NCBI GenBank assembly: GCA_013146195.2
Contig: CM028380.1
Location: 81,865,780 to 81,929,779, forward strand
DNA: 64,000 nucleotides
Source: Codonopsis lanceolata
Lineage: Eukaryota; Streptophyta; Magnoliopsida; Asterales; Campanulaceae
Direction of reading: 5' to 3'
Position 1 is the first letter of the stretch. Every line of letters begins with the position of its first letter. Shown here one piece after another: positions 1 to 11,902 of this stretch. Under the pieces are notes generated by a model that saw only the letters and a list, made by a program, of their open reading frames with translations, was not told the origin of the DNA and made no database searches. The translations under genes were made by a program, and so were the position numbers.

Positions 1-2976
1 GTAGTAAGTAGTAACATAGCATCCTGCAATTGGTAAATACTAATAGAGAATTAACAAATTATATATATAAAAAAATACTTACTTTATATCCCGTCCCAGA
101 TTTGACAGTTGTAGTATGTGTAGCAAAAGATTGTGAGGCTGAATTACTTGCACTTGGTCTTGGTTCCGTTGAGCCCCACAATTTTGTATAATCATTGAAA
201 AGCATTTGCAAATTACTTGTAATACGACCAACCTTTTCATGGTAATTTCTTTGATCAAGATCGGAGTAACAAAACGTTAACATTCCCAACTTTGCTCGAG
301 GGTCAAACACCGACCCAAACGCAAGCACATAGCTATAATCATTCCAATACTTCTCAAACTTTACAATCATTTGCTTAGCCATGTTCTTAATCTCTTCATC
401 TTCACAATTCACATGTGCTTTGAGAAAGCACTCAATTTTCCATACTTGCATGAAGTACATGTTGGAGGTCGGATAAGATGAACCAGAAATTAAATTTGTC
501 ATCTCATTAAATGGGTTCAAGAACTCACACATTTTCTCCCCTTTTTTCCATTCTTCACTTGTTGGAGCAAACTTATAATTTTTATCAACCAATTTAAGAC
601 TATTAAAAGCACGTTGATATTTAAGTGCACTTTCAAGCATTGTGTAAGTAGAATTCCATCTAGTAGATACATCCAAGCCCAAACCCATCTTAGTGTCAAT
701 GCCACCAACTTTACTAACACATTCAAGAAAACTTTCATCCTTCCCTCTGATGTCTTGACATATTTAATACTCTCTCTTATCTTTTTCACAGCTTCATTCG
801 CAACTTTCAAACCTTCTTGAACAATAATATTCAAGATATGAGCACAACATCTCACATGAAAAATTTTACCATTGCATAAAAGACTCTCGTGAAAAGAAAG
901 TTTATCCCTCAAGATATCTTGCATACAATCATTGGCATAAGCATTATCCAAAATAAGAGAGAATATTTTCTTTTCAATTCCCCATTCTTTCAAGCTATCA
1001 TACACCTTATTTGCCAATTCCCACCCAGTATGCGGAGGCTCCATTTTACAAAAAGACAATATCTTACTATTTAACTTCCAATCACAATCAATAAAGTGAG
1101 CTGTAATACAAATATAACCCTCACTAGTACAAGCAGTCCAACAATCAGAGGTTAAACAAATTCTTCCAGGGCTATCCATCATGGCACGCTTTAATTTCTC
1201 TTTTTCAAGACAATACATTTTCATGATATCATTAGTATCCGTTAATCTACTAATGTGTTTGCAATCAGGATTCATATAACTAAGCAATGCTCTAACCCAT
1301 TTGTACTCAACAAAGGAAAAAGGGAGATCATGTGAAACAATTGCCATAGAAAGAAGCTCACGTACCTTCTTTTGCTCAATTTTTGAAGCTCTCAATTTAC
1401 ATTCACCGGCCCAAGAACATTGACTTCATATCTTTGTATTTGGTAGTCTTCGACAAGCACCGACATGTCGTAAGAGTAGAAGTCCCATATGTAGAATCAA
1501 CCCAACTATATTCTTTCCCACAACTTTGCAGATGATGTCTTACCATTACTAGGCACAGTAAAATACTTCCAACAATCAGATGTGCTTGCTCTTGGCCTTT
1601 TGGGGGGCTTCTTAGATTTGTTAGAACTACCATGTCCATCTCCATGACCATCCACATTGATGTTACTGGTAGGAGTAGGAGGAGAAGTCCTAGATTCCAG
1701 AATCTCCAAATCATCATCATCAACATCAAGTAATCGATTTTGAGAATCCATGGGATACTGCAATTGCAAAAAAGTATTTAAGATATAAATTTTAGAAGAA
1801 AATTATAAATCAAATTAGAAATCATTTCCCTGATTTAAGAAACCAAATTAGAAATCGAAATCTACCACAAGCCGAGGACTCACAAGAAATTACTTTAAAC
1901 CAAGTAACCAACAACAATATCAACAAGAAATTATTTTCCAAGACCTGTTCAGTGCGACATTCACATTACTCATTACTCAATTGCTCACGATCACGTATAC
2001 GCGATCTCACGTGGGAGGCAGGGGAACAGTCACCTGCCGAGTGAGTAGTGACATTTTGAAGCAAAAAATAAATGAATAATGAAGAGTTCCAATTTCCAAA
2101 TAATGAACAATTTAAACCAAGTAACCAACAACAAGAAATTACAGTTTAAAGCTTTAAGCTTACAAAATTAAACCAAGTAACAAATCTAACGAGTAAAAGC
2201 TTCATAGTTCATACTAAATTAACATTTATAAATTAGGGCTTAATTACTTACAGTTTCAAAGGAGCGAGGAACTGAGGATCGAATGTCGATTGGCGACCTC
2301 AATGGTCGACGGATGAAGTCGGGCGAAATCGCTGATTGCAGCTTACGGCCATCGAAAAGCGATCGATAGGAAGAAAGAGGACCCCATGACTCGCGAGACG
2401 ATCAAGGTGATGACGCCGACGAATGACGCGGAAGACCTGGAGTCGGAGAGTGATGATTGATGAAGCTAACGACCGATTTCAGTGACAGACGAGTGACGTT
2501 GGCGAAAGCGGGCGACGGATCGCCGAGTAGCGGAATACTGGCCCAATCCCGACTGGCCGCGGTGAGCGAGTAAGCCGGATCGGGTGACGCTGTTGCGATC
2601 GTTGCTCGCTCAGTTCTTCGGCCATTTCGCCGCCTTGCTCTTCATTCTGCTGATCTGTGATCCGCTTAGATCTCTAAATCTCTCTGTCCAAATTAGGTTA
2701 AGTTTTGAGTGTTTGTCTTTTGAGACTTTGACTTCCGCGGCTTCCATTAGTTACTTATTTAGTTTATTTATTTTATTTCCTCTTTTTCTTTTTTCCAAAA
2801 GCTTTAAACCGCCGGGTAAACCGGAACCTATCGGGCCAACCCGCCAAAAACCGCAAACCTATAGGGCCAACCCGCTTAGCCCGATTACTAAACGGTCGGT
2901 AATTTTCGAAACCTAACCCTGAAAAATCCCGGTTTAAAGGTTCGGACCTACGGTTCTCGCCCTATTAACATCTCTA
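1..2976 (-). mobile_element. hAT-superfamily DNA transposon, 5' part (other end outside window)
   Basis: Read on the minus strand, the element begins at 2976 with TAGAGATGTTAATAGGGC, a typical Ac/hAT-like terminal sequence. It continues through a subterminal region in which GGGCCAACCCGC occurs twice (about 2838-2875), then a 5' leader and a transposase gene. The 8 bases outside the end (2977-2984, GATAGGTT) are the expected target duplication; the partner copy would lie left of base 1. A 5'-UTR intron is visible: donor CT|GTAAGT at 2251 and acceptor TTGCAG| at 1758. A second donor, AAA|GTAAGT, at 82 suggests that the C-terminal dimerisation exon is outside the window. The superfamily call is firm; the exact end is inferred. 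Confidence 0.75.
83..1757 (-). pseudogene. hAT transposase (BED finger + RNase H-like domain), frameshifted
   Basis: The transposase would cut and paste the hAT element. The ATG is at 1751, just inside the exon that starts at 1757. The N-terminus is acidic and Ser/Pro rich, followed by the start of a BED zinc finger near 1506-1590. The reading frame then changes within the finger (CGKEYS, about 1490-1515). The next frame (about 1395-730) carries hAT core motifs: TSDCWTACTSEGYI, LILDNAYAND and RCCAHILNIIVQ. A second break near 727-729, best explained by one lost base, leads to the last frame (688-83) with STRWNSTYTML and the FDPRAKLGML segment. At least two frameshifts make it inactive unless they are assembly errors. 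The C-terminal hATC domain is not in the window. Confidence 0.85.
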
Positions 2977-5670
2977 GATAGGTTTGGAGCTTGGGCTTCG
3001 TGCTCTCAGTGGAGGTGTAGGTAAAGGCATGTCTTCGTGGAAAGACAATTTTGGTGCTGTAGGATGATGCAATGATGCTTTGGAGACAATCTCCGTTTGT
3101 TTCGGCTTTCCCACAATAGCCAAGCGAGAAAGGGTTAAGAAGGGATTCATCCTCAGAGGTGGACTTGGAGGAGTCAGAAGATGAGTCTATGGGGGACTGA
3201 CCAACAGATTTTTCAGAAGTGGAAGAGTCAGAAGCATCTTCCATAGAAAGTTCAGGTTGGGTAGGCTTGATAGTAGACAAGGGACTGACAGAAAGGGTGT
3301 GAGATGTGTGAAGGGAGAGGTCGAGGCGGGAAAACGTAGGGAGGCCTGGTTTGGGTGAGGAATGTCGGATTGTGGGAAGAGGGGGGAGAGGCCGGCAAAT
3401 TATAAAGTTCTGCCGATGAGATAAGAATAGCGATTGGGACATCGATTAAAGGGACAGAATGGGTAACACCAGTAAGAGGAATTGGGACAGAATAGTATTC
3501 GATCGTGGGGGTAAAATGGGAAGGGATAGTGTGACTGACACAAGTGGGACTGGTATGGGAATGGCTGACATTTCTGGAGCAGAAGAGGGAGTGGCTGACA
3601 CAGCTGGAACTGGTGGAAGAGTAACTGGAAGGGGGATTAAAGGTTGAGGAAATGGTACTGATGTAGGTAGTGTAGGGAGAGCAACAGTAGTAGGAGGAAT
3701 GGAAGAAGATGCATCAATGGTTGGATTGAAAGAGGGTAGAGAAATAGGTTGCAAAGTAGATGTTGAAATGGCTGTGGGCTGAGGTGAGACTGAAACTGGT
3801 AAGGTTGTGGCTGACACAACAAAGGGAATAGCTGAAGGAGTGATATATGGAATAGTAGGAATTGATTCAGTAATCAAGGGAGCTGGCTGACTTGCTAAGG
3901 CATCTGGAAAGGCAGTGCTCATGGAAGCTCCTCCTGGCATGGAGGCCATCCGTCTGTGGAGTTCTATATAGGCTTGGTTAGCAGTGTTAACTACATCCTG
4001 GACATATTTGTTGGCGGCTCTCTGGATACGGACTAACTTGGCTGGGTCTACAGTAGGTTGTTCCCAGTCCTGGTTAAGGTCATCATCTTCAGGCAGTACA
4101 AGTCTGCCAACCAGGAAGGGATCATTGGAGGGAAGAGATAGTAGTTCATGAACCTTGTTATACATTGTCCAGACTAAATAGACCAGCTCATCTTGAACAA
4201 ATCTATCATTGGAGAGATAGAATCTGTTCCAGAGCAGAGGGAGAAGGTCAAAGTACTTGCCATAATTGGCCACTAAGTCTTCTTGACTGAGGTTTGGAGT
4301 GGCAGGGTATAACACATAGGGTCTCCTTTTTAGGTTGTGATCAATGTACTGCTTGACTGGGTTGACAAAAGGTTTTTGACTTTCTTTTCCTCAGAAAGAG
4401 AGAAGAAAGCACAAAAATAAGGAAGATGGTCGATAGTGGAAGACCCATTAGGAGGAATGGGAACTGGATTGGCTTGGTAGTAGGAATGCCTAGGATGGAA
4501 AGTAGGATTCCTAATAGGTGGGAAAAATTTTATATGAGCAGTGTTTGGAGACCTAGGATTGGAGGGGGGAAAGTTGGGAGTAGGATCGCTTGTAAGAAGA
4601 GAAGAACAAAGGTACCGATTGAGTTCGGGGATTCTTCTTCTGCCTTTTGGCGCAAAAGACACCGCCAATGTCGGCCTCCTCTCCTAGGTTGCCTCCTCTC
4701 GTGACTCACTGCACATCGCTGGTGATCCAATTCTTTGTTGAGGTACATTCACTGGCCGACCGCTACTGGCCGACCAGCTGACCGACCACCCGATCCCCTC
4801 GTGGCCGAACCTCGGCTGAACACTTGCCGAGCAATTTACTGGCTGACCATCATCACGGCCGATCGGAGGAGGCACAGTAAGAGCAAGGTCCTCGTCTCTT
4901 GGTCTCCTACTTGGTGAACTGGTGGTGCTTCGACCAAATTGCCGAAATAGTCAGCTCGCGATATCGGCGGCTAACATACTTCTTGACCTTGATCGGTTCA
5001 AGATCACCAAACGTTGATGGTGAGATGTTAATAGTGTGAATGGACCGAAGAAACCGATGACATGTGTGACGAATGAGCCTGGATTTGGCCAACAGCCTCC
5101 CTCAGTAGATTGCAATGTTGACTTTATGCACTCCACCAAAATGGCTCCCCTGCCCATCTACGGTTTTCCACAATCCCTTCCATGAGAAACATTTGAGCTT
5201 GCATAATCTTGTCATGGCCCCGGATTTGATTATGAGGCACTTGTCCAACACCGTGGCTGCAGCGTAGTGAAGTGGAGCAAAACGATGCTTGTGCCTCGCC
5301 AAGGCAAGCTCACCGTACTTCACCCCTTATAGTAATCCAATGCCGCGCTTTCGTCAGTGATGGTGTATGTGGTTGAACCATCGTCATAAAGATCGTGGAA
5401 GGTCATGTGGAGATGGTTTACGAGTCAAACACAACAGGACGCCCGATATCAAGCAAGAGAGAAAAGATCTACTGGGTTTTCTTACATACCCTTGAAAATT
5501 CTCCGCTTAGTTGGCACCGTGAGGTTCGATGTTGAATGAGCAGAGGCATTAACCCATTTGCAGTAAGTAGATGAATCACCAAGCCCTAGAGGTTCTGCAT
5601 TCGAGAAACGCTAGTTCAAGACATTCAACCGCACAGATTCGTAAGCCATTTCCGAAATAACAAATGTGAT
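2977..5670 (-). pseudogene. degenerate proline-rich ORF, possible third ORF of a copia-type element
   Basis: On the minus strand, a possible ATG at 5649 follows a T/C-rich leader. It is followed by several frames interrupted by stops. The longest open piece (4315-3446) reads SQEDLVANYGKYFDLLP and then a long Pro/Ser/Thr/Val-rich tail. The piece before it (4668-4330) and the one after it (3442-2948) appear to belong to the same decayed protein in other frames, and an upstream piece (about 5340-5100) contains HRFAPLHYAAATVLDKC. I do not recognise the family. It lies downstream of, and on the same strand as, the copia RNase H remnant at 6480-6847, so an env-like or extra ORF of that retrotransposon is a guess. 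The hAT element at 1-2976 is inserted into its 3' part. Confidence 0.35.
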
Positions 5671-6470
5671 AGGTTAAGAAAGCGTATGAAAAAGAGAGAG
5701 AAAGAAGGAGTAGAGATGGAAAATACCGGTGAATCTAGGGTTAGGCTTGAGAGTAGAGCTTTTTGAAGAAGAAGAAGTTTTTAGAGAGAGAAGGATTTTA
5801 GAGTAGAAAGATAAAGAAGAAGAAGTGAGTGTGTTTTAAACTAGAGAATGATAGGTACGTATGCTTATAAGAGATATTGGGTTTAAAAGTGAAGATATGG
5901 AGGTAGTGATAAAGTACGTAATTTGGTTTTAGATAAAATGGCAATTTATGAGAGAGTCATTATCACAATGATCACTGCTTTTTGTGAAAATACGCCATTT
6001 CAACCGCCGAGTTGGTGGGATAAGGAAAGGTCATTTTGGCTTTTCAAGAAAGTTTCATGAAGTTCCAAGGAAAAATAAATGGCGGAAATAAATGAGGAAT
6101 TTTCAATAATTATAGATTAAGTCTTAGCCGAGATACGACGGCTTTTGACTTAAGGCTCGAGATTACGGACAAAGGATCGTTAATCAATCGTGTTATCACC
6201 GAGATATAGATATGTCACCTGAACAATTTTTCTAATAAGTGTCATGTCAGAAATGTTTGTCACTACTAGTCGACATTATTTTATAGTATGATTTAACCGG
6301 GAATAAAGAGAATTTTGTCACCGAAGGTTGTCATCGTGAAAGTTTGGTTGCTAACTTCATGTGTCGACTATCGGCCGACAAGATTTTTACTATACCACCG
6401 TCACCATGTAACATCACCGAGATAATTTGTCGCCTAGAGTCGTATTGACCTGAAAAACTCAAGTGTATCC
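5671..6470. other. non-coding stretch between copia remnant and degenerate ORF
   Basis: No open frame is supported. On the minus strand there is a pyrimidine-rich, TTCTTC-containing stretch around 5690-5850 that looks like a transcript leader. The rest is non-coding, probably the inter-ORF part of the same decayed retrotransposon. Confidence 0.35.
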
Positions 6471-6479
6471 CCGCAAAGT

Positions 6480-6847
6480 TTAGACAAACCAAAGATATCC
6501 ATCTATGACATGATAAGCATTCCTAACTCCTCTTGAGAATTCAAATTGCTCGATTTAAGGCTTTTTGTAAAAATGTCGGCTAATTGAAATCAAGGAACAT
6601 ATTCAGCTGAACATTGCCTTCTCAACATGATCTTTCAAAAATGATATATCCGATGTCTATGTGTTTGGTTTTAGAATGCATGACAGGATTTTAGAAACCG
6701 ATGAAGCGTAAGTATTATCACAATAATAGGACAGTTTCCAGCAGGCATTTACAATCCAATAGTAGTCAAGTTTCATCCAAAGAATCTCGAGAACAACAAA
6801 TTTAAGAATATATTCAAATTTCCAGAGTTGAAGTGAAAACCTAAGCT
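6480..6847 (-). pseudogene. Ty1/copia polyprotein remnant, RNase H C-terminus
   Basis: In shifting minus-strand frames this reads as the end of a copia reverse transcriptase/RNase H. YYCDNT lies near 6730, NPVMHSKTKHI near 6680-6640, an ADIFTKAL-like segment near 6570, and an ELGML-like end near 6510. These correspond to the family's conserved CDNxSA, NPVxHxRTKHI, LADIFTKPL and LGM motifs. Stops and frameshifts are frequent, so it is dead. The upstream polyprotein would lie in or beyond the 100-N gap that begins at 6848. Confidence 0.75.
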
Positions 6848-6947
6848 NNNNNNNNNNNNNNNNNNNNNNNNNNNNNNNNNNNNNNNNNNNNNNNNNNNNN
6901 NNNNNNNNNNNNNNNNNNNNNNNNNNNNNNNNNNNNNNNNNNNNNNN
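6848..6947. other. assembly gap, 100 N
   Basis: Exactly 100 undetermined bases, the usual placeholder for a scaffold join of unknown length. The copia remnant on its left and the 60-bp tandem repeat on its right may each continue into it. Confidence 0.98.
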
Positions 6948-7205
6948 AAATATAACTATTTCTACATTAAAGTAAAAAATGAGAAAAGAGACTAATTTAG
7001 AAGTAAGAAAATATAACTATTTATACAATAAAGTAAAAACATAAAAGAAATTAATTTAGAAGTAAGAAAATATAATTATTTCTACAATAAAGTAAAAACG
7101 GAAAAAGAAACTAATTAAATGTCTACATTTTAACTATTTTTATATTAAAGTAAAAAACATAAAGGAAACTAATTAAATATCTATATTTAATTTATAGATT
7201 AAAAT
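6948..7205. repeat. about 60-bp imperfect tandem repeat
   Basis: The motif AAATATAACTATTT...AAAGTAAAAA...AACTAATT recurs at 6948, 7009 and 7068, with a weaker copy near 7128, giving a period of about 59-61 bases. It abuts the N gap, which suggests that the array caused the assembly break and is longer in reality. Confidence 0.8.
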
Positions 7206-9386
7206 AAATAATTACGGATGAACTTACCTCTTGAAACGTGAGAGTGTCTGCATGTATATGCCTAGGCTTAAGCTCACTAGGTGGTCTATATGCTTCCCTC
7301 TCCTTAGAAAGAAAGTCTTTTGTTGTTGTTGTTGTTGTTGTTGTCTATCATGAGTGTTGCGCTTTACCTAGAACGGGTAAAGGCGGGAGTTTGTAGAATT
7401 TGGGCGGTGCAACTACTTGTGCTTGTTCCTTTTCACGCTGATTTTTGGGCGTGATTGTTTGTATATTGTTGTCCGAATTCTAGGCGTAACTACTTGTTTT
7501 GACCGATTTTCGATATCGTGTCTCGAATTTGGCGTAATCGATGCGTTGGTGGCTTTCTAGGACCGGGTTTTATGGTGAGAATCTAATTGGTTAACTAGGT
7601 TTATATTTGGATGGTGGTTATAAATGTATAGGGGGGATCACTCAGTCTAAGGGGAGGATTGATTTCTGCGACTTAACAACGCTATGTAAACTCTTTGCGT
7701 AAAATTCCTTCAGTATTCTCGTATAAAATTCTCGATCCGTTTTGCCCGATGAAGACCTCTTTATAGACGAAGATGAAATCTTAACGATGAAGGAAGCCTC
7801 AGATATTTTGCTTTTGTGCTTGAATTGGTTGTACCCTACTCTGAAAAGGTTGTACCAGTGCCCAAAATGGTTTCCTCTTTGCAAATATTACTTTTTCCTC
7901 CCCTCTTGTTATTCTTTGTCCTTTTGAACCTTTTTTTAGTTTTCTTCTAGCATTTTGGCCCTCTTGAAACTTAACAAAAACTTAACCTTTGTTAGTTCAT
8001 TTATAATTTATAAATTATACATTTTTTAGGACATATATAAATTAGAGTGTGCACAATTTGAGGTATCTACAGGTCAATAATATTTTTAAAAAAAATATTT
8101 TTTATAATTAGGTTAACACTTGATTGTACATGGATGAGTAGTGTAGCCTTAGTTCTTTCGGTGGCTCATTCTACTATTTGTAGGCATTTCTTTGAGCAAT
8201 TAAAAGGACAATTCTTTTTTTTTTTCAATTCCAACGAATGATCTTTTTAATTAGTTAATGTACGTTCCATTTTGATACTTATGTAATGTCATATTTCCTT
8301 TCCAAATAGTTGTTGTAAGAAAAAAGAATAGTAGCATAAAAGCTTATCATCGAAGTTTTTTTTTGTGGTGTAATCTCTCTTCTTTTCTTATCAGCTAAGC
8401 TTGCCTTTTCTACATGAGCCATCGCATACATGTAGAACAAATTGTATGGTAATTCCAACCGTGGCAGCAACGACCTTAACGATTGTTTCAACCATTTCTG
8501 GATCTTAGGTCTTTGTGGAAAATTCAGATTTGGTAAATGAGAGAAAACTTTTGGTTTCTATTTTGGAGTAGTAGACAATTGATGTTGTGGTCGTCGACTT
8601 TGGTTGTTGACAATTTCAAGAAAGGATGTCGATGTTCTTTGCTTGTATCTCTTCGAAAAAGACATTGATGCGACTTTGTCAGAAATACATTATTAGAACG
8701 ACAAGGGAGCTTTTGGTCATTTGACTAGATTCAAATACATAAAAATGTTGTATGTTATGAGGTTGATGTGAAATAATTACAATGTAATGTGGTAGTAATA
8801 TATGTATGGTTAGTTGTAATTTTTGAGTAATTTTTTTTTGTAAAAGAAAATATTTTTTTTATTTATTTGATAATTGTATGTTAATGAGTAAATGAACGCA
8901 TATGCCAATTTAGTGCTTGCCCATATATGCTGATGTTATTAAATAGACACTTACTCGTCCGGTTCATACATCTGTTTGCCACATCTAATTTTGGGTATGT
9001 ATGTAGAAAACCTTTTCCCAAATATTTAGCTCCACTTCCCGTTTTTTTTCAACTGCTAAAGTTCATTTTCGAAATATTGTTTATAAAATGCCCAAATTGT
9101 CTCCTTCACAGTTCCGATCAACATTTATTACACCAACGAAACGAGGATCAACCTTATGATTCATTAAAGACGATACTGGAATGGACATGGTCTAGGCTAG
9201 AGGATTGTTCAGAAAAGGACCAAGCCAGAGGAGAATGAACAAGGCTTACGATGAAGAAAGATGAAGAAGAAAGCAAATGAAATGCATTCGAAACAAGTCT
9301 ATATCGCGATGCATCGAATTGTGTGATTGACTTGTTGCATCAAGGTACATGAATTAGATTAGGTAATTAAAATTGATGTATCTTGG
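7206..9386. other. intergenic, no gene recognised; (TTG)n microsatellite
   Basis: A (TTG)n run lies at about 7318-7343. Short open frames at 7642-7884, 8279-8491 and 8927-9238 show no recognisable domain and no supporting splice or start context. The region is otherwise AT-rich and unremarkable. Confidence 0.5.
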
Positions 9387-9967
9387 TGTAACGACCCGAG
9401 CCCGAAAGCCCAGTCCGCTACGTGTAGTCCACGTACACTAACCCACTGAGCACGCAGCACTTTGGGTCATCAGGCCCACCACAAGCCGACTCAAAAGTCC
9501 ATGGATGATGTTGGTGCCCAGTAGTAGCGCATGGCTACCTTATAAATCAAACACAAGTCCCACATCTACCCGATGTGGGATTGGGGTATTAAATCTCCCC
9601 ACTCAAATCCTTGGCGTCCTCGTCAAGGCCGAATAGTACCGGGTGATACATGAGGCTCGTGACGGGATCAAAAGGTGGCTCCCACCTTTTTGCGGTGTAG
9701 CACTTTAGCCCACACATCACTTTGTTCCCACATTTTCGACCGGAACCCGTTCTGATACCATTTGTAACGACCCGAGCCCGAGAGCCCGGTCCGCTACGTA
9801 TAGCCCACACACTGGCCCACTGAGCACGCAACACTTTGGATCATCAGGCCCACCACAAGCTGACCCAAAAGTCCATGGATGATGTTGGTGCCCAGTAGTA
9901 GCGCATGACTACCTTATAAATCAAACACAAGTCTCACATTTACCCGATGTAGAATTGGGGTATTACA
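9387..9967 (-). mobile_element. TRIM-like miniature LTR retrotransposon, complete
   Basis: Two direct repeats of about 206 bp (9387-9593 and 9763-9967) both begin TGTAACGACCCGAGCCCG and end GGGGTATTA(C/A)A, so they are TG...CA-type LTRs. Between them are only about 169 bp. Read on the minus strand, the internal part starts with the primer-binding site TGGTATCAGA (9760-9751), matching the 3' end of initiator tRNA-Met. It ends with a purine-rich tract, GAGTGGGGAGA, next to the other LTR. The flanks CTTGG (9382-9386) and CTCGG (9968-9972) are a 5-bp target duplication with one mismatch. It has no coding capacity and depends on an autonomous element. The LTRs differ at many positions, so the insertion is not recent. 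Confidence 0.92.
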
Positions 9968-10304
9968 CTCGGTGCATAAATTTGACACAACGCGATGCAC
10001 AATTAGATTATGTAATTTAAATTGATGCAGCGCAATACACTGAGTGAGCGATCCGTAGAACACCTTAGGTTCGTTAAGGGTATCGTAGTTATGTGTCCCA
10101 AAAGTGTCATTTTCCAGTTTTTTAAAAAGATAAGGAATTGTAACAGTTACACATTTTGGAAAAGAGACCGGTCTGAATTTACTCAAAAAAGTAAAACAGG
10201 GAATATATGAAGGTGTGTGTATATAGTATGTGGATGGGATAAAAATAAAAGATAGGATGTGCTTAAAAAGTAGGGGGGATTTTTAAAAAGGCCTAGTCAA
10301 AGGA
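9968..10304. other. no gene seen; short repeat of the TRIM flank
   Basis: AATTAGATTATGTAATTTAAATTGATG near 10000 resembles AATTAGATTAGGTAATTAAAATTGATG just left of the TRIM (about 9353-9379). The TRIM therefore landed within, or next to, a short imperfect tandem repeat. Open frames here have no recognisable content. Confidence 0.4.
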
Positions 10305-10447
10305 GCCAATACCACAAACAACCTCACTAACAAAAAAAAATTAAAGCCAATACCACAAATAACCTCACTAACAAAAAAAATGCCTTTTTTTCCTTGAAAA
10401 CCCCTATTTACCCTTTTTTTTTTCCTTGAAAACCCCTATTTACCCTT
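10305..10447. repeat. short tandem duplications
   Basis: GCCAATACCACAAA...CTCACTAAC occurs at 10305 and 10346 (period 41). CCTTGAAAACCCCTATTTAC then occurs twice between 10391 and 10447. These are local duplications bounded by A and T runs. Confidence 0.75.
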
Positions 10448-11273
10448 AATGAGTTGAGTAATCAAGTCATGGATCGAGTAATCGACTCATAAATCGATCA
10501 AATTGATTCATGAATCGATTGAATCTATTGATTGATTCATAAATCGATTGCGAAAACCAATTGATTAAATCTAAGGGTTTTGACCTAGGGTTTGAAGAAT
10601 AAAGAAAAGTATTAGAGAAGGCGAAGATACACACTTTCTTACCTCGAGGACGACAACGATGATGGAAGAGGAGGGACACATTGTGAAATAGGGTTGGCGA
10701 TGAAGGAGGGCCGGCGGATAGAAGGCGACGATGAAGGATGAGATGGTGGCGAATTACCATGGCTAGTACGATGGGGAGAGAGAACGCCGATCAAGGAGCG
10801 GGATTGGCGAGGGAGGAGAGATAGGGGATCGAGAACGCGAAGGAACAAGAGAGAAGGGATCAAGAGATCTAAATGAGGATGAGAGAGAGAGAGAGACGGG
10901 ATGGCTAAATTCATGGGGAATGGGGGGAGTTAGATCTAAAGGTTTGGGATGTTAGAAGTTCATTTTTGGAAGTTGGCCAATTTTTTGGTCAAGAGGTCCT
11001 TTCTGGAATATCACCGGGTTTTTGAGCCATACTTGATGAACTCCACTAGAAAGTGGGTGACTTTAAATCTTTTGTCTCAATCCTCTATCTCATCTTCTGT
11101 GACATAGTTTAAGATGTTGCCACGTGTATTATTTATTCAATTGGCGCTGACGCCAATTAACGCCCAGTTAATGCTCAATTTTCAACACAAGTTTAACCTA
11201 AACATCTACTATACCCAAAATTTGTTTACTTCTATTTTTCTTCGATTCTGATTAGCTCCTCATTGGATATTAA
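10448..11273. other. no supported gene
   Basis: 10450-10560 is rich in short inverted ATCGAT/ATTGATT motifs. Minus-strand open frames around 10467-10914 are Ser/Pro/Leu-rich with a possible splice donor (GAG|GTAAG) near 10645. They look like leader sequence of a decayed or distant gene; no domain is visible. Confidence 0.35.
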
Positions 11274-11573
11274 GAGTTTGTTTGGTAGTTGGACAAAGAT
11301 AAGTAGTATTATTAATCTCAGTTTTGAGATTACAAATATTAATCCTCACTTGTATATCGGGGATAGTTTTGAGATTACAAATATTAATCCCAATTTTTTT
11401 TAGTGAGGGCGCTAATAATACCACTCTCCCCCTTGGTATTAATAGTGAGGGGATAATGACTTTATCCGGATAACTCGTGCTATTAGTCCCGACCACCTAT
11501 TGCGTACCAAACATCAGGCAGCTCGGCTTATTAATCATATATCTTGTCTTATTCCTGGCTACCAAACGACACC
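11274..11573. mobile_element. Tourist-like (PIF/Harbinger) MITE
   Basis: This is a 300-bp element with 14-bp terminal inverted repeats: GAGTTTGTTTGGTA on the left, and the reverse complement of the right end reads GGTGTCGTTTGGTA. It is flanked by TAA at 11271-11273 and TAA at 11574-11576, the 3-bp target duplication of PIF/Harbinger elements. Inside, GTTTTGAGATTACAAATATT occurs twice (about 11322 and 11368). It has no coding capacity. Confidence 0.85.
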
Positions 11574-11844
11574 TAAGAAGACAACCAACCCAAGGACCTT
11601 TCTCATTCTTATTTAGTTAGAATCGTCATAAAACCATATGTTGTCTACATACACAATAGTCTTTAATTGCAACTTTCTTTCTTTTTTTTTTATCATTCTT
11701 TGATTTCAAGCTTTGATTGCGATTGAATCATCGAAAATTGATGGGGACAAATATACAACTTGGTTTTACTCGAACACTTAACTCGGGAAAAACTAGAGGC
11801 TCAAATGGGTTCAAATCTACCATGGAAGACTTGTCATCTGAATT

Positions 11845-11902
11845 GGGTTCAAATGAGTCTTTTTCAACGATTTGGGTTCAAATGAGTCTTTTTCAACGAT
11901 TT
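11845..11902. repeat. 29-bp tandem duplication
   Basis: GGGTTCAAATGAGTCTTTTT followed by CAACGATTT occurs twice in a row, starting at 11845 and 11874. It lies inside a short plus-strand open frame (11717-11941) that has no recognisable domain and is not called as a gene. Confidence 0.8.

Noticed and set aside
10467..10914. Minus-strand Ser/Pro/Leu-rich open frames
   Set aside because: Composition and lack of any domain suggest leader or spacer sequence; start and exon structure cannot be supported.
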